From: Nectonema munidae
Taxonomy: Eukaryota; Nematomorpha; Nectonematoida; Nectonematidae
Direction: 5' to 3'
NCBI GenBank assembly: GCA_030549495.1
Contig: JAUIRK010000778.1
Location: 62,001 to 126,000, forward strand
Length of the DNA stretch: 64,000 nt
The position numbers and the translations under genes were made by a program. Of the stretch, positions 11,798-24,830 are shown piece after piece (position 1 is the stretch's first letter; every line of letters begins with the position of its first letter). The notes under the pieces are model-generated. The model was given only the letters and a program-made list of their open reading frames with translations, was not told the DNA's origin and made no database searches.

Positions 11798-12583
11798 CAG
11801 TGTTTTCGAAAATGGACGTTATCGCTATCACGGAGGCGTTTTGAAATTCTTAAGGGGGCGCTATGAGAACTTTGGAATAATAAGTATTATGTATTAAATT
11901 TTTTTCTTGATTGAAACAAAGAGATATTTTGTATGCTTTATATGTCATATAACATAAGGGTGAAACTGAATGCATTGCAAAATATAAAATAATGATGGAC
12001 ACATATTAACATATATAAAGCTTGCCTAACAAGAAATCCTTTCCCTACACCTCTTCACCACAAAAGCCGTTTTTCTGCTTGACTAAGTTGACAAGATCGA
12101 AAAATTCTCTTTAATAAAGATTTGTTATATTGTAATCTTACTATATATATATCTCGTTTATATTTATATGATAGTTATATTCTGTAAAATAATTTATAGA
12201 AGGAGTTATAAATTTTCAGTATCTAAAAAATCTAAAATTCCCTCCAAACTATTGGAAAGTCACTAAAATACTTTAAATCTTTTTCATTCAGCATGCCTAA
12301 ATGGATTGGAAGTAAAATTTAGCGCAATGAAAAAAAGCGTATAGGTAATGTGAAGGTGTGATATCAGAATTAATTCTAGTAACATCACCTCGAACATTTA
12401 AATTTGGAAGATAAACACCAATTTCAAGGATCTCATGAAAGCCTGTGCTTTTTTTATACTGAAACAAAATGTGCCTTATAATAAGTAACGGGTGTTTCCT
12501 TGAAATAATGTCGTATAAGGGGGAGATTTTTTGAAGAAGTGTCTCTAAAGGGGCGTTGTGTATAAAAAGCTTGGGAAACACTG
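11798..12583. mobile_element. Non-autonomous hAT element, 786 bp
   Basis: Begins CAGTGTTTTCGAAAATGG and ends AAGCTTGGGAAACACTG. The flanking octamers CAATAGAC (11790-11797) and AAATAGAC (12584-12591) agree at 7 of 8 positions, as expected for an aged hAT target duplication. No transposase domain is visible. A 123-codon minus-strand frame that runs past its right end (12297-12668) is not a credible gene. Confidence 0.85.
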
Positions 12584-12591
12584 AAATAGAC

Positions 12592-15500
12592 CAATAAAAA
12601 ACGTAAAATTTGCATTGCTTGGTATTTTGGACTAGCTTAAATGAATGGGGACATTTTCTTTCAATCAAAAAAGTGCTAGTGAACTTAGTTTTATGTTTTC
12701 TTAAAAACCACTTGCTGCAAATTATTATTAAATGAAATATAAGATTTGGAAATTTCCATTTTCAATAAAACCTTTGGAAACTTTGAGACAACTGAATCCG
12801 AGTTTCGATTTCTCATGCCACCCACTAAATAAAATATGAAGTATACATTATACAAATTTATATTAAGCGTTTTGTTTTTAGCCAATCAGATGGATAAAAA
12901 AATTAGAAAAAGGAACTATCCATTGTGAAACAGTTCTTCTGTTCCTTCTAAATATGTATTTCTTTTATAAAGTTCTTTTAGCTTTTGGTGAATTTAATTG
13001 CGTTACAGAGCCATAACATCCGGGTAACAGAGGGGACATAAATTCCCTATCAATTCAAATGTAAAAGAATTTTGACAGTGACATCAATAACTTTTGTCAT
13101 TGTAAACTACACAAAATGTGATGTAATGGCATAATCTGAACCGGTCTTTCATTTTGTAAGATCATTTCTTAAAAATCGTGTTAAAAATTTCTCTAATAAT
13201 AATGAAAAGCGTATGGACATAGCAGTTCCATTATTACTTGCGGGTGCAATTAAAACTTTTGCCCGGGGAGCGACATAGCTAGGTGAGAGCAGGGCGCTGT
13301 TGGATTATCCATTACTTATATGAAAATGTAGTATATGCGGTAAGTAGCTTTGTCATTTAAATTCTATTTCAAGCACTTATTCACCATACTTACTCGCCAT
13401 ATAATGAGATTAGTGCGATAGTAATTTCTTCATTTTAAGCAACTTTCTTTTATTCGATTTTGTTGACCTCTCTTTCTTGAGCTTCATTCACATTTGCTTT
13501 TGTAAGGATATTTCTTTCATATCCAAAATTTATTGATCTGTTTCTAACTTTTTTGTTTTTATAAAAAATAAATTACATAGCGCACCTTCTCTTGTGATGT
13601 TAATTATATATTGCCAGGGACATTGAAACATTATAATTCAAAAGCTGAAGTTTGTCCTTGTTTTCAAAGTGGAGAGATATCCAAGTTAACAATGTTAGAA
13701 ATACGTTATTTTCCTTTTACATTTTTAAGACATTAATTAATAATAATAAAATATGATAAAATTCAGAAACCTCAAAATTTGTGTCCTTACTCTCAATTCA
13801 TGACAAGTTACACTTGTCAAAATATTATGCTGCTTTTATATTATATACATTGCAGTAAGATTGTGGAAGAGTGTTTCATTAATTTCCTAGGAATCGCATA
13901 AATCTCTAGTGATTTTCATAAATTTATGATTTTGATCAATTTTATCAAGTTAACCATTATTAAGATTTCATTAGATTCATAAATCCCCTGAATGAATGTT
14001 TTAGTGGTTTCATTAAATCCGTGGTTTCAAAGTTTTACTGTAACATATATATATATAAGATTCCTTATTTTGTATAAAAGTTTTCAGTTCTCCAGACGTT
14101 AAATTAAGAATACGGCCGTTCTTAATTTAAAAAGGATGCTTCTTTGCACGTTCTCCCTCTTCTAGTTTTGATGCAACGAACAAATAAGCGCCGTTTATAT
14201 TGTTAAGCTGCATCATCAGAAAGTGTTGGAATAGCCTTTGAAAATACAATAAAGAGAAAAGGATGAGGGAATCAACTTGAACGTTATTTGGTTCAGATAT
14301 CGTACATTTTTAATCAGTCCCTCCTCTCCTCTCTCACATTGCGTTCTTTTTTCATAAAGACTCTATCCCCTGCCATAAAGAAAAATGTCAGAAGCGCTGA
14401 TTTCAACTCATATCACTAGTTACTAAGTGGTCTCTCTAGAGTAGTCGAGTTAAGAAGGCAGACTCTTTCGTTTTAAGAGTTTTAAATTACTTTTGTGTTT
14501 GTGAACACGCTGGTGTGCACTTATCTTCCACTCATCACTCACTCATGCTGAGTGGAGTTACCTGAAAGCTTTCTTTCTTATTTTCACTTTTAAACAAACA
14601 GTTTTCCTTTGTCTGCCTCCTTTCTTTTCTTCAACTAGTGAAACATATCACAAAGATTTTGCCACTGCAAACAAATGGCAATACTTGAATGATTATGATA
14701 GTAGAATATTATATTTCTTCTTTTTTGCTTCTAAATAGAATTGATCGAAAATGTACATCTTATGTGTGTTTCTGTTATATAACAATGCTTATAATCTTTC
14801 AATGTCAGAATTCTTATTCTTTAATTTTTCGTTTTCAAGTTCCTTTTGAAAAAGTAGATCATGTATTTCTAAAAGTAAAAGACTTTTCAAACCTCAATCA
14901 ATAAATGTCAAACAAACAAAAAAAGTATTATGTTTTTAACTCAAAAATTGTATATAGTTTAAAATGTGTACAATATTACAACTCTATGCGTATATACTAA
15001 GTCATTATTAAATATAATAAGACTTTAAATGACAAAATATACAATGATTGAACACATGAATATTGTTTCTTTATTTTGTATTATTATTTTTAATAAAAAA
15101 AATATTTTAAATTTTAACTGAAATGCCTAGCGTTATTCTTTGATAGAATGCTTTTAAAAAAGTTAAAAATTTGTTGAATATCCTTTCTTTAGTTAATTTA
15201 ATCCTTTTTTGTTAATTTTTTTAAAGGTAAAATAATCTTTCGGAGGTCACAATCCCTCAAAGTTGCTTTATACCGCTTGCCTCTTCTGGATGAATACTTG
15301 AGGGTAAGTTTTTATTTTTTTTTAGAAATGATTACATTCCAACGATCTTCATATTGGCAGATTTGTACCGATTTAATCAAACCTGGTTCCTTTAAAGAAA
15401 TTTTAAGGAAAATGATGATTTAAAAAATCTTTTCTCCATTTCTTTTTACAATAATTCTTTAAATTGAATTTATCAGAACAAAAAAATATTTTGTTGAAGG

Positions 15501-18189
15501 TACATAAGGTTTTTACAGTTCAAAATTTAAAGGCAAACTTTAAAATAGACCATTAAGCTCTGATAACCACGTAATTAAACACTCAATTCGACCTCTTATA
15601 AAAATATAATGAATAGCAAAATATGAAAAGGCTTGTTCTCGGAACAGTGTTGGAAAAAGCTACGTTTGCAAAAACAAAATAGACAAAATTCCTACAACAA
15701 CATGAAATATTTTCCTGTATACTTATGTATGTTGGAAAAATGAACAATTGAAATATTGCAAACGTTTAAAAAAGAGCTTCAAAAGAACTGAAAGCACAAT
15801 AAATATTCAATTAGGGTTCAAAAACTGATGAATTTCTACAAGTTTTGTGGTTTTATCTATTAAGTCGATTTTTTGGGGTGCTCCAAATATGCGAATCTCT
15901 CGAGATCTGCAATTGAACAGGGAACTGATAAAAGCCTAAAAGTCCAATTAAAAAATCAAACGGTACCAAAGGTGTTATTAAAAAAAAACTACCACATTTA
16001 AAAAATTCAAATGTCAAAAATGATGAAATGTTTATTTCAAAGTTTTTAAGTTATAAATTATAAAAAAAAAAGAGTTTTTAGGCTGCGTTTTTCCCAATAA
16101 AACCCGGATGTATAAATGTGCCAACCCTGCCATTTTTACAGCTCTCCAGATGATAATGTGGTTGTCCAATCTGAAATTACTTCTTCAGCGGGCCCTTTAA
16201 GGCCTATTTTTTTTATTTAATAAAATGTGTCGACCTGAACACTTACACCTTCGAATTCAACACAAGAATGAAATTTTTACAAAAAGTATTAAAAATGCAA
16301 ATTAAGCTGTTTAAAATTATAATAATTAGTAGCAACAAAAGTTGACGTAAAAATCCTTGATTAATTTAGCGACTTGACTTTTTGGAATCAATTATATGAA
16401 TGTTATTTTTACAAAAGAGCATGAAATATGCCAAAATTTCCTTTGTTTCAAAGTCAAAATGCGCAAAATATGACATCAAATAGTCCTGGATAATAATTTT
16501 TATGTGGTTTGGTAATCTTCAATATATAAAAGTTAATACATTGAAAAATTTTTTGATACTCTTTGGGATCAGCACAAACTCAGCCTCCCTCAAAATAGTT
16601 CCTATTTGCCATTCTCAGAAATGTAATACCGAAAAATGGAAAATGATCTGCCATCTTTATTATTTAAAAAGGATTTGCAGCATCTCTGGAGTTTCACATC
16701 AACTTTTTTGGTCTCCTCGTTAATTTGCTTTATAATGATCGTCATTATCGTGGGTATCAAGCGAAACGCTTTTCTCTGCTAGTGTTTCATATGCGTTCCA
16801 AACAACCACAATGATTATGCGCGGGAACATAAATTTATGAGAGTACCTTACAGACTTTAAATGCTAATTCCATTTGAAAAGAGAAGCACAAAACACATGA
16901 TGGCGATGATGTATAATTATTTCTTTGTTATTTCATGCTTTTTGCACTTTTTCGAGAGAATCTAGTTCATTTTCCCCTGCAAACAAACAATATTATTTTT
17001 CATCTGTCGTCAAAACGAGAATAATTTACTTTACCCCTTTTTATCATGAAAATGACTTGCTAACCTGTTTTCAAAAAGAGACAAATCTTTACTAAAACAG
17101 AAACAGCTATGCTGAGTTTAAAAAGATTTCCTTAAAGCCATTATTATTTCATAATTTAATCTGTCTAACAATTATGCATTCCGTGGTATGCACATATTAT
17201 TACCGGATTTATAATTGTCGCTAAGTTAGTTAGATAATGAGTTTCTTGCTTGTTTTCTTGATAATTGGTTTGCTAGTTACTAGCAAGTTATAGTTAAAAT
17301 AAAGTTTTTAACTAGTTTTCACGCAATTTATTCTTAATTTTGTTTCCTAGCAAAGAGTGTTCTTCCAAACCTGAGTAGACTATTAAGGGACATAAAGATA
17401 TTTTGTAACGTCATTATTATGTGGGCGGGATTATCCAATTTGTGTTACGGAACGTTAGATGGCGGGCTAGTCTTCAAAAATGAAGACCAATTGGAAACGT
17501 TTTTTTCCTACCACCAATACCAAGGCAAATTGAATTACGAGGTGCTTTTATTCATTAAATTAGTTCAAAATATCTATCTTTTTTTGTAAATAAAGATATC
17601 TGGCAATTATAAACAAAACATTTAAATAAAGGATCTGATTATTATTGTCAACGCTTAGTTCAAGGATAAGCTTGATGTCTTAATGAATAATCTGAGTAAT
17701 TTTAGCGCGTAGAACGCATTTCTTTCGCTAATTAAAAAACTCAATTAAGTTATGCAAAATTGTTAAATTAAGTTATAAAAATGGTAAAAAAAAATCTCAT
17801 TTTTTCATTTCAACTTGACGAATAAACTGATGTAAGTAAAAGATCCTTTCTCCTTTGTTTTGCGAGAGTTGAATGTCAGGGAGAATTTAAGGAAGAACTA
17901 CTTTGTTCGTTCGACTCGACTGTTAGAAGAACTTGCGCTGAGATTTTAAACCACTTGATAGTTATTTCCTTGAACACAAAACTGAATGAAAAAGTGTATT
18001 GGGATATGCAGAGAGATTGTGCTCTTTATTCTGTTTGAAAAAATAAAGGACTTTCAGGAGCAAAATAATCCAATTTTTCAAGAATTCTTATTGGTCAATG
18101 AGTGAGTATCTAAGTTGCATCTCAATATATCTTTGCAAGAACAACTTAAGGGCGTGTTTACACTATGAGGTAAAATAAATTCTTTTCAT
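12592..18189. other. Long non-genic stretch
   Basis: No coding exon with motif support. The part 14140-14650 is GC-richer, with CT-rich runs, and is not repetitive in this window; it might be an untranslated or regulatory region. The part 17870-18190 may be the decayed 5' part of the transposase relic that follows. The remainder is AT-rich with scattered short frames. Confidence 0.4.
14099..14130. repeat. 32-bp near-perfect palindrome
   Basis: Twelve-base arms TTAAATTAAGAA and TTCTTAATTTAA enclose TACGGCCG. The GC core CGGCCG is itself palindromic. It could be a tiny hairpin-element remnant or a cruciform-forming site. Confidence 0.6.
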
Positions 18190-18720
18190 AAGAAAATATA
18201 ACTGTGGCAAATGCAGTTGATTGAAGATGTTTTGCAAATTTTTCCTAATTTAAATGAATATATGCAAGAGATTGGTTCTTAACTAGCAAATGATATTCAT
18301 TGTTAAATAGCACTTACAGTCACTAACAGAACTTTTTTCAATATTATTCCCAAAAAATATGCTAGACATTGCAAAATGTGCATAATAGATTCCTTTACAG
18401 CAAACATTAAAGGTAACAAGTTAACCATAAATTAAAAAGAGATTCTCATCAATTTATCTTGTGGCGACAGTCTCAAAGCTAAATTCAAATCACTCTTTTC
18501 AAGTCCCAATTTTGGCTGTGCATAAAAAGGAATACCCAGGTGTGAAAAAGCAATGAAAATTTTTTTTTAAACAACATATTTGTGTGAAAAGACATTTTCA
18601 TCTGACAAAGCAATTACGACCACGTACTACTCTTGGCTTGAAATATAAAGGCTTCTTCGTTTTGCCGTTTCTTCATTGTATCCCAAAATTCTTAAAATTA
18701 TTTCAAAGAAGCAGGAACAA
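18190..18720 (+). pseudogene. hAT transposase relic, C-terminal part
   Basis: Plus-strand translation yields MQLIEDVLQIFPNLNEYMQE near 18206, and then, after a gap, a DSLKAKF...KGIPRCEKAMKI...FHLTKQLRPR series between about 18475 and 18630. This follows the order of the C-terminal hAT dimerisation region (L..FW....YP....A...LPF.TTYLCE..FS), but with stops and missing pieces. Heavily decayed. Confidence 0.5.
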
Positions 18721-20376
18721 ATAGTACACTAAATTGTTCAATACGCACACGAACGTTGAGCTTCAATTTTTTCTGATATATAAAATTTAGCTTTGCTACT
18801 TTTAAAAATAAACTTAAATTTTTTATAGTTATTATAAATAAGTGGTCCACAAAAGACAAAGCTGAATGTTTAGTGGTCCATGAAGTTTGAAAGGTTGGCG
18901 CCTGCTGAGCTAGACTGAGTATGGGGATGCTGGATCTTTTTTATTCCTATTGCGTAGGAGCATATTCTTAAGACTTCACTTAAAGTGTTTATGGAGAGGT
19001 GCCAATCTCAAGGATTTCTAAGGCTTCTCTGTAAATCAGTGTTATGGAAATGATCATTTATTAAGGATTAATATCGGCACCCGCTTTTTATAGTTTGATT
19101 GACATCCGCATCGCTACAAATATGAGATCGCTATATCCCTATTATCCCATTTTTCTCCCATAGATGCACTTTTCTCCTATATCCATTTCACTATGAAATC
19201 GCGTGCTTTACCTTGTTAAGAAGTTTTAGTATCTTATGTGATACAATTCATCCAAAGTTGCTCGAAAACACAACTGCACCTTCATATTGAAGGAAATACA
19301 GCTTACATTTAAATAAAATTAAAAAGGTGATAATTAAATAGTTTTTAATCATCAGATGGATAACGACAGCTAGTTAGTAGCTCCTGCATTAATTAATGAG
19401 TCGTTTAATTCTCTGAATATCTGTAATGTCTAATGGGCTATTAATCTAAATGTTATCCTTCTTTTTAATCCTTCTTTTTGCTAATATTTTACACTAAAGT
19501 CACCTATAAAGACGTCTTAAGAATTATTTTTATATACCTTATATAAAAAATGAGTAAATTGATCAAACTTAAAATCATTAGGATGAGTATGAGGATAGAA
19601 AAATGAGATGGCACTCGATGCGATTAATTGTTCTATTATTATTATTATTATTTATTTCAAAATTTGACGTGGTGATTTTTTTAAATTGAATCTGCATTTA
19701 TTTTTGAAGCTTTTGATTCGCTTACATCCCAGAATTTCTGAATGCCACGAAGTTGTTTCCTTTTTTGAAACATCACCACAGGATCTTATGATGCTAAATA
19801 ATGAGTAAGGTATTTTCTCTATTTTCTTTTTGCGCTTCTTATCCTATTTTTTCAGAAGCAAGAATTTTCCTCTTCTCTCCTTTGTCAAAAATTCATTCGA
19901 TAATTCTCCAGACCTTCAGTCTCAAAACCTCACTAACAAGCGTATCTTTTTTATTAGCTTGTAGCAAATTTGCTTTGATTTCCATCAAGAAATCATTTCT
20001 TCTTTAATAGTTATTAGTATTTTACTGAAATGCTTACAACAAACTGGTGCCTTTGATATATAACTCTTTTGTTTGTTGAAGAAAATTAACTTAACCCCCA
20101 AAAAGTTCCCAAAATAAAAGACTTCCAAATTTTCTAAAAATTAGACATAAGCAATAATAACGAATTCAACGCCACCTTCAACTCCATGTTACAGTGGTTT
20201 TAGGGAGCAAAGTGCTTTTCCAACCGAATGCCGATTCTGACGTTGACCAATAGTCATTCTTAGCGAAGAACTGTAATAACTTTATCGCTAGTTCTCTTTC
20301 ACGTCACGCATCACAGTCTTTATTCTAGGCAATCGACTACGGCCCATATACTTCTTTAAATATTTTGATACTCTGA
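18721..20376. other. Non-genic, nothing recognised
   Basis: AT-rich with a short ATT microsatellite at about 19633-19652. The 68-codon frame at 19801-20007 has no recognisable domain. Confidence 0.4.
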
Positions 20377-20773
20377 CATTTGACGAAAGACATTTGGCAG
20401 ACAAACTTTTGCCAAAGATACAGTAAGAATCATGCGTACACTAGCATTCATATTTTTTAATGATAGAAATAAACTTTTTGTCTAAAAAAATTATTTCAAA
20501 AAAATAATAAAACAATAAATTTATTTAATAAAAAGTGAAACAAATATTTTAAATATTTAAATATTGTGAGCAATTGCTTTCAGAAAATTAAAGTATGGTT
20601 ATGAGGTATAGTATAATTAAATTATGTAGTTTGGTGAATACATTACATATGTTGTTAGATAATAATGCATCATTATAAATTAATGTATTTCGGACAAATG
20701 TTTGTTTGGTAAAATTATTGTTCTGCCAGATGTCCATCGGCCAAGTGTATTTCGGCTAAATGTCCAGCCACGA
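20377..20773. mobile_element. Inverted-repeat element, about 400 bp
   Basis: The left end (GACATTTGACGAAAGACATT, then TTTGGCAGACAA) and the reverse complement of the right end (GGACATTTAGCCGAAATACA, then CATCTGGCAGAAC) align over about 45 bp. Each end also holds internal ACATTTGGC-like repeats. The interior is AT-rich and non-coding. A MITE of a family I cannot name. Confidence 0.6.
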
Positions 20774-21486
20774 AATAATTCACAAATGTGATCTCTCAAA
20801 ATTTTTCGCCGTGTACGAACCGTTAATCGGGATTTTCGTTGCCCGAACTATCCGACTCTAATTTTGCAGATGTTGTGTGTATGAGAGGCAATCTTTCATC
20901 ACCACTATGAATTTATTATATATCTGTAAACTGTATGAATTTCAAGCTGACACTTGTGCTATTTCTACATATCATTTTCCAAAAATTCATTGTGTAGTAA
21001 AGTTTACTTCTAGCGATTTGTATCCTGCTCTGCAATCTATTCACAAACATACATAACACAATGACTTCGAAAATAAAATTAACTTCTACATTTGTGAGTA
21101 AATTACTAACTAAATAAAGAAACATCGAAAAAGAGGATCTATAACGAACGTAATTGAAAAATGCATTAAAAATAGAAAGCTACTTGTATCCGAACCTTGA
21201 ATAAAATTTTATTTTTCAACTCTTCCGCACCCGTTAATAAGGATTTGGGTGCACAAAATAAACGGTCTAAATTTTGTAGGCTGAATTCGTTACACTAAAA
21301 GAAAAAAAATCTAAAACTTTCAAATTTATAAAAAATACTCCCAACATAGAGCATCCTGATTTGCTTTGATCCTCTCTCTCCTCCATTACCCTTGGGCTTC
21401 ATACATGGATGATTCCTAAGCAAACTCTCGAAATGTGTTTGGTGTGTCATGAGATAATGACGAAAAAGTTTTCATTGAGGAAAGAG
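20774..21486. other. Non-genic, nothing recognised
   Basis: The minus frame 20916-21125 has no recognisable motif. No repeats detected. Confidence 0.4.
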
Positions 21487-22249
21487 CAGGGTTGTGTAGT
21501 CGGAAAAATATTTGGTGATTCCGCCTTCACCCATTCATTTGTAATTTATGACACTGCACCTCAATTTATGTAAAATTTCTTTAACATTAATGATTGCACC
21601 TATATATAATTTTGCGACTTTAGGTTTAAAAATTAATAAGTATGCAACATCAACTTTTCTGTTTCAAGTATAATAAAATCTTGAAAAGTGTGATGACATG
21701 TACCATATTTCAAGGTCGTTTGTTTTATTATTTTAGTTAGTCATTGAAAGATTTCCTGAATTTTAGACATTTCTACTTTGTGTTTCAAGCAAAAAGTTTG
21801 ATCTATTTTCTTCAACGTAATTTAATGTTCTATGAGTTTGGTAGTTTAGCGTAATACGATTCATAAACTCAAGTTATCCTAATTTTTTATTCCGAAGGTA
21901 ATTAATTGGTTTAAAAAGTTTTTCCTAAAAACTTTCTACGCATAAACTCAGTTTTCCTCCTTTACAAACTAATTTTAACATAAGATAAAAAAGTTCATTC
22001 CTTAGTTTTATTGAATTTTTCAGCCTCTTTCGATGGCTTGCAAAAATACAACGCTTGGACTTAAATGATAAACATTTTTATGTCGCATTTTGGCAACGTT
22101 GCACCCAAAAAAGAGTGTCTATAAATTTATTTTAACACATATGAATATAACCATTAAAAACATGTTTATTTATTAACATTAAAAAAACTTTTTATTACGA
22201 AATAAGAGTAGGAATAATTCTAAAATTATATCACTACTCTCCAGCTCTG
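21487..22249 (+). mobile_element. CAGGGTTG-ended interspersed repeat, copy 1
   Basis: About 760 bp homologous over nearly its whole length to 52738-53705. Shared landmarks are AAAAATATTTGG near the start, GTGTGAT(G/A)ACATGTACCAT, TGATCTATTTTCTTCA and TTATTGAATTTT. The ends CAGGGTTG and CCAGCTCTG (reverse complement CAGAGCTGG) resemble hAT termini; a clean target duplication is not visible here. Its right end lies 67 bp upstream of the SH3 gene's ATG, so it may contribute to that gene's 5' flank. Confidence 0.75.
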
Positions 22250-22316
22250 GTTTTAAATATGCAATATGCATAGGTAAAAAGAACTCATAAATTATAGCTA
22301 TTTAGAATTTTAAGTT

Positions 22317-22733
22317 ATGAATTCCAAGCCATTTTATTTAGACGAGTATTATTACACCATTGGTTCGTATGTCGCCCAGAATGAAAATGAACTCTCCTTT
22401 TTAAAGGGAATCCTGGTTGAAGTTTTGAACAAAAAGTCTTTATCATTTTGGCTGATAAAGTATAACTCAATTCTGCTTGAATCTTTAACCACAGATATTA
22501 ATATGCTTATTTCACGAGTTAGATTGAATGACCAAGTCGGACTTGCTCCATCGTGTTACTTAAGAAAGTCTAGTCAAATTGGCACTCACCGACTTAAAAC
22601 CCTACAAGCAAATGTTCCAACGCAAAAAATAACTTCTTTAAAAGAAATCAGTCAAATCATGCAAAACGAGAACTCGAATGAATCGTCGTCAAACCTAAAC
22701 TCTGAAGAAACCAAAGACGTAAGCATTAAATAA
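22317..22733 (+). CDS. SH3-domain protein (p47phox/NOXO1/TKS-like adaptor), two exons
   Basis: Exon 22317-22459 and exon from 22523, split by a 63-bp intron (GTATAA...GTTAG). Splicing restores one SH3 domain of about 55 residues: YYTIGSYVAQNENELSFLKG, then VEVLNKK, FWLIK joined to LNDQVGLAPSCYL, then RKSSQ. The ELSF, FW(L), G(L)AP and CYL positions are the usual SH3 ligand-pocket signature, although the first Trp of the WW pair is Phe. Resemblance is closest to the second SH3 of p47phox and to NOXO1/TKS adaptors, which organise NADPH oxidase or podosome complexes. No PX domain is visible upstream, so this may be only part of the gene. The frame stops at 22733, giving 117 residues, but a strong donor (GAC|GTAAGC) at 22719 suggests the real transcript continues to another exon, possibly 25110 onward (phase 0). 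Confidence 0.72.
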   Translation: MNSKPFYLDEYYYTIGSYVAQNENELSFLKGILVEVLNKKSLSFWLIKYNSILLESLTTDINMLISRVRLNDQVGLAPSCYLRKSSQIGTHRLKTLQANVPTQKITSLKEISQIMQNENSNESSSNLNSEETKDVSIK

Positions 22734-23148
22734 ATGATAGATTCTAAGAATCATCTTTATTAGTGTTAAAACACACTACTAATCAATACTATTATTAGCT
22801 AATTGATTGGATAGAATTGGAAAAATCAAAACTCAAGTGATTGATTTGTTTTTGTTGGTATCACGGAAAGCAGCATATCCACCAGTAGATGGACATGTTG
22901 AAATTCCACAACTATAAGTTTAAAATATTAGATTTTAGATTTTTTTTTACAAATTTTGAAATAGCATTATTCCCAGAGTTTAAAAGAATAAATAATTAAT
23001 TTAAAAAAGTTTTTAACTCTGGAAAAAAAATCGATTATATATTTTTAACAGCTAGCACCTTATTTTTTTACTAATCAGTCTAGTGATAGTTATAAAATTT
23101 TTATATTCTGCTTCACTCATTTTTAGGGTGATACGTTAAGAGAATAAC
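22734..23148. other. Intergenic or intronic spacer
   Basis: AT-rich, no coding features. It is intronic if the SH3 gene continues downstream, otherwise intergenic. Confidence 0.4.
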
Positions 23149-23594
23149 ATGATCTATTGCTTCCTCTGTCTAGTAGTTTTTCTTTCGTCATCGAAAAGCC
23201 TTGTCCACGCAGCAGGCGATGATAGGTTTGAAAGACGCTTTACCAGTACAATGCCAAGTGCATGGCTTAAGAAGGCTTTAATTCTACTGCACGCGTGCAT
23301 TTGAGTGCACTGCCTTTCTTAGATAGCGTTCGGCATTGTGTTTTAAACGAAGGTGTTTACTCGCTCATCCCTTTGCGCCGTGGAACGACCTACATCGCTC
23401 CTCGCACCAATCAATTGTCTTTGGCTAGTAATGTATTTGCTAAAATGCGCTGTATTGATGGATCGTGTCCATGTAAAGAGTCTACACATTACCTCCAACA
23501 AGTCAATGATATGGACATACAAATTTCTCATTTTAGTGAAGAAATGAAGTTAATTCGTAAGGCGAAGTCAGTATGCATGCTTCGGGTAGATTAA
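23149..23594 (+). CDS. Small secreted protein, family unknown, two exons
   Basis: Exon 23149-23245, a 77-bp intron (GTACAA...TTCTTAG) and exon 23323-23594 join in frame to 122 residues. Residues 1-21 look like a signal peptide: Met, a Leu/Val/Phe-rich core (FLCLVVFL), then KSLVHA with likely cleavage before AGDDRFERRF. The mature part of about 100 residues has five cysteines, three of them clustered in MRCIDGSCPCK. GC content is higher than in the flanks and a poly(A) signal follows 108 bp after the stop, both supporting a real gene. Without the intron the first frame stops after 51 codons. I do not recognise the family; a small secreted peptide or cysteine-containing factor is inference only. 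Confidence 0.6.
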
Positions 23595-23701
23595 GCTGAA
23601 AGGAATAATACTTTAGAATCTCGACTTTATAAAATTATTTTTTACAAAAATCTTACATTTTCACCCTTCACCATCTTTATCAATAGTGTGAGTATACATG
23701 T

Positions 23702-23707
23702 AATAAA
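23702..23707 (+). terminator. Poly(A) signal AATAAA
   Basis: Canonical hexamer 108 bp downstream of the secreted-protein stop codon. AT-rich background makes chance hexamers common. Confidence 0.4.
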
Positions 23708-24059
23708 TTAAAATAGATCTTAGAAGCATTTTGAATTGTATTTATGATACAAATCATCGTAAAGTAAAATTTGATCTAATAAGTGTGTATAAAATTTGAA
23801 ATTATTAATTAGTGAAGTGTTATATTTTATGAGGAGCAAATTGGATTTTGGTTTTTGAATTGAAGTGCGATCGCTTGGACGTCGCGATGTTTCACGTGGT
23901 AGTGGTTGGCTAGAAATGTTGTGGTTCCTTTGTGTTGTAATCAGATTCTGCGATATATTTTTTACTGCAAATTAGGTATGTTATTTGGTAGATGATGTTT
24001 TTAGATTGACAGTGATTCTTGGGGATTTTTGCATGCTTCCAAATGTTTGCGTAACTGAA

Positions 24060-24830
24060 TATGTAGTTACCTTGCGGAACAGCGCAAACTACCTTAGACA
24101 GGCTAAATAGCAGGAATTAGTGAAATAGGCCTATAATTATTGACATTGAACCTGTCTCCTTTTTTGAAAATGGGCACTATTTTTGAAATTTTGAATACGC
24201 CAAGAAAAGTTTTATATGTTCAATACATGAATTAAAGCCTATTAATAAAATTCTAAAAATGAAAGGAAATATGGACTTGATCAGAGTAATGGAAATTCCA
24301 AAATAGTCATTTGAATCCTTCTTTTTCAAATTTTTGATAACATTGAGCAGATGTGATTTAAAAAATAAAAGGTAAGACTAGACTTGCTTAAATACTTACA
24401 AAACTCATTCGAGGGAATAGAAGGTTCACTTATTGTAAAGTGGCTGTTGAAGGATTCAGCTACAAGACATTTACTATTCAGCAATTTGCCATTTTCTTTC
24501 AATGTTATTGAATCGCCTTTTTTAGCAGAAAAAAACGAGTTCAGCTTAGACCATGTTTTTGTTGAATTGCAAGATTGGAAAAAACTATGAAAATATGGAT
24601 CTTTTCTTATCCTTATTAAAGATTTTATTTTATTTCTATAATACAAAGATTTGGCACAAAAATGACCTATATCGATTTTCAAAAAATCCACACGTAATCT
24701 TCAATCAAATTTTAACGGCTCGACAAAGTCTCAATATATATCAGCCTAAATATATATATGGCGATTCAAAAGGCGCTATACATAGAAAGAAATGATAATA
24801 ACAGTGTATAGGCTTTATATGTTTATCAAT
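24060..24830 (-). mobile_element. LINE fragment (reverse transcriptase N-terminal region)
   Basis: Minus-strand frame 24691-24326 has KTWSKLNSFFSAKKGDSI, followed by NGKLLNSKCLVAESFNSHF, the linker between endonuclease and reverse transcriptase of APE-type LINEs. Further along, at about 24210-24105, [20 protein letters not shown], then SLIPAI, is the first reverse transcriptase block. A 5'- and 3'-truncated copy of the same broad type as the elements at 31.2-34.0 and 35.3-36.6 kb. Confidence 0.75.

Noticed and set aside
12297-12668. 123-codon minus-strand frame
   Set aside because: It crosses the right end of the hAT element at 11798-12583, shows no domain, and its composition is that of AT-rich non-coding DNA.
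23149-23304. Unspliced 51-residue secreted peptide
   Set aside because: Possible, but the spliced model explains the downstream coding-like frame and keeps the phase; kept only as an alternative.
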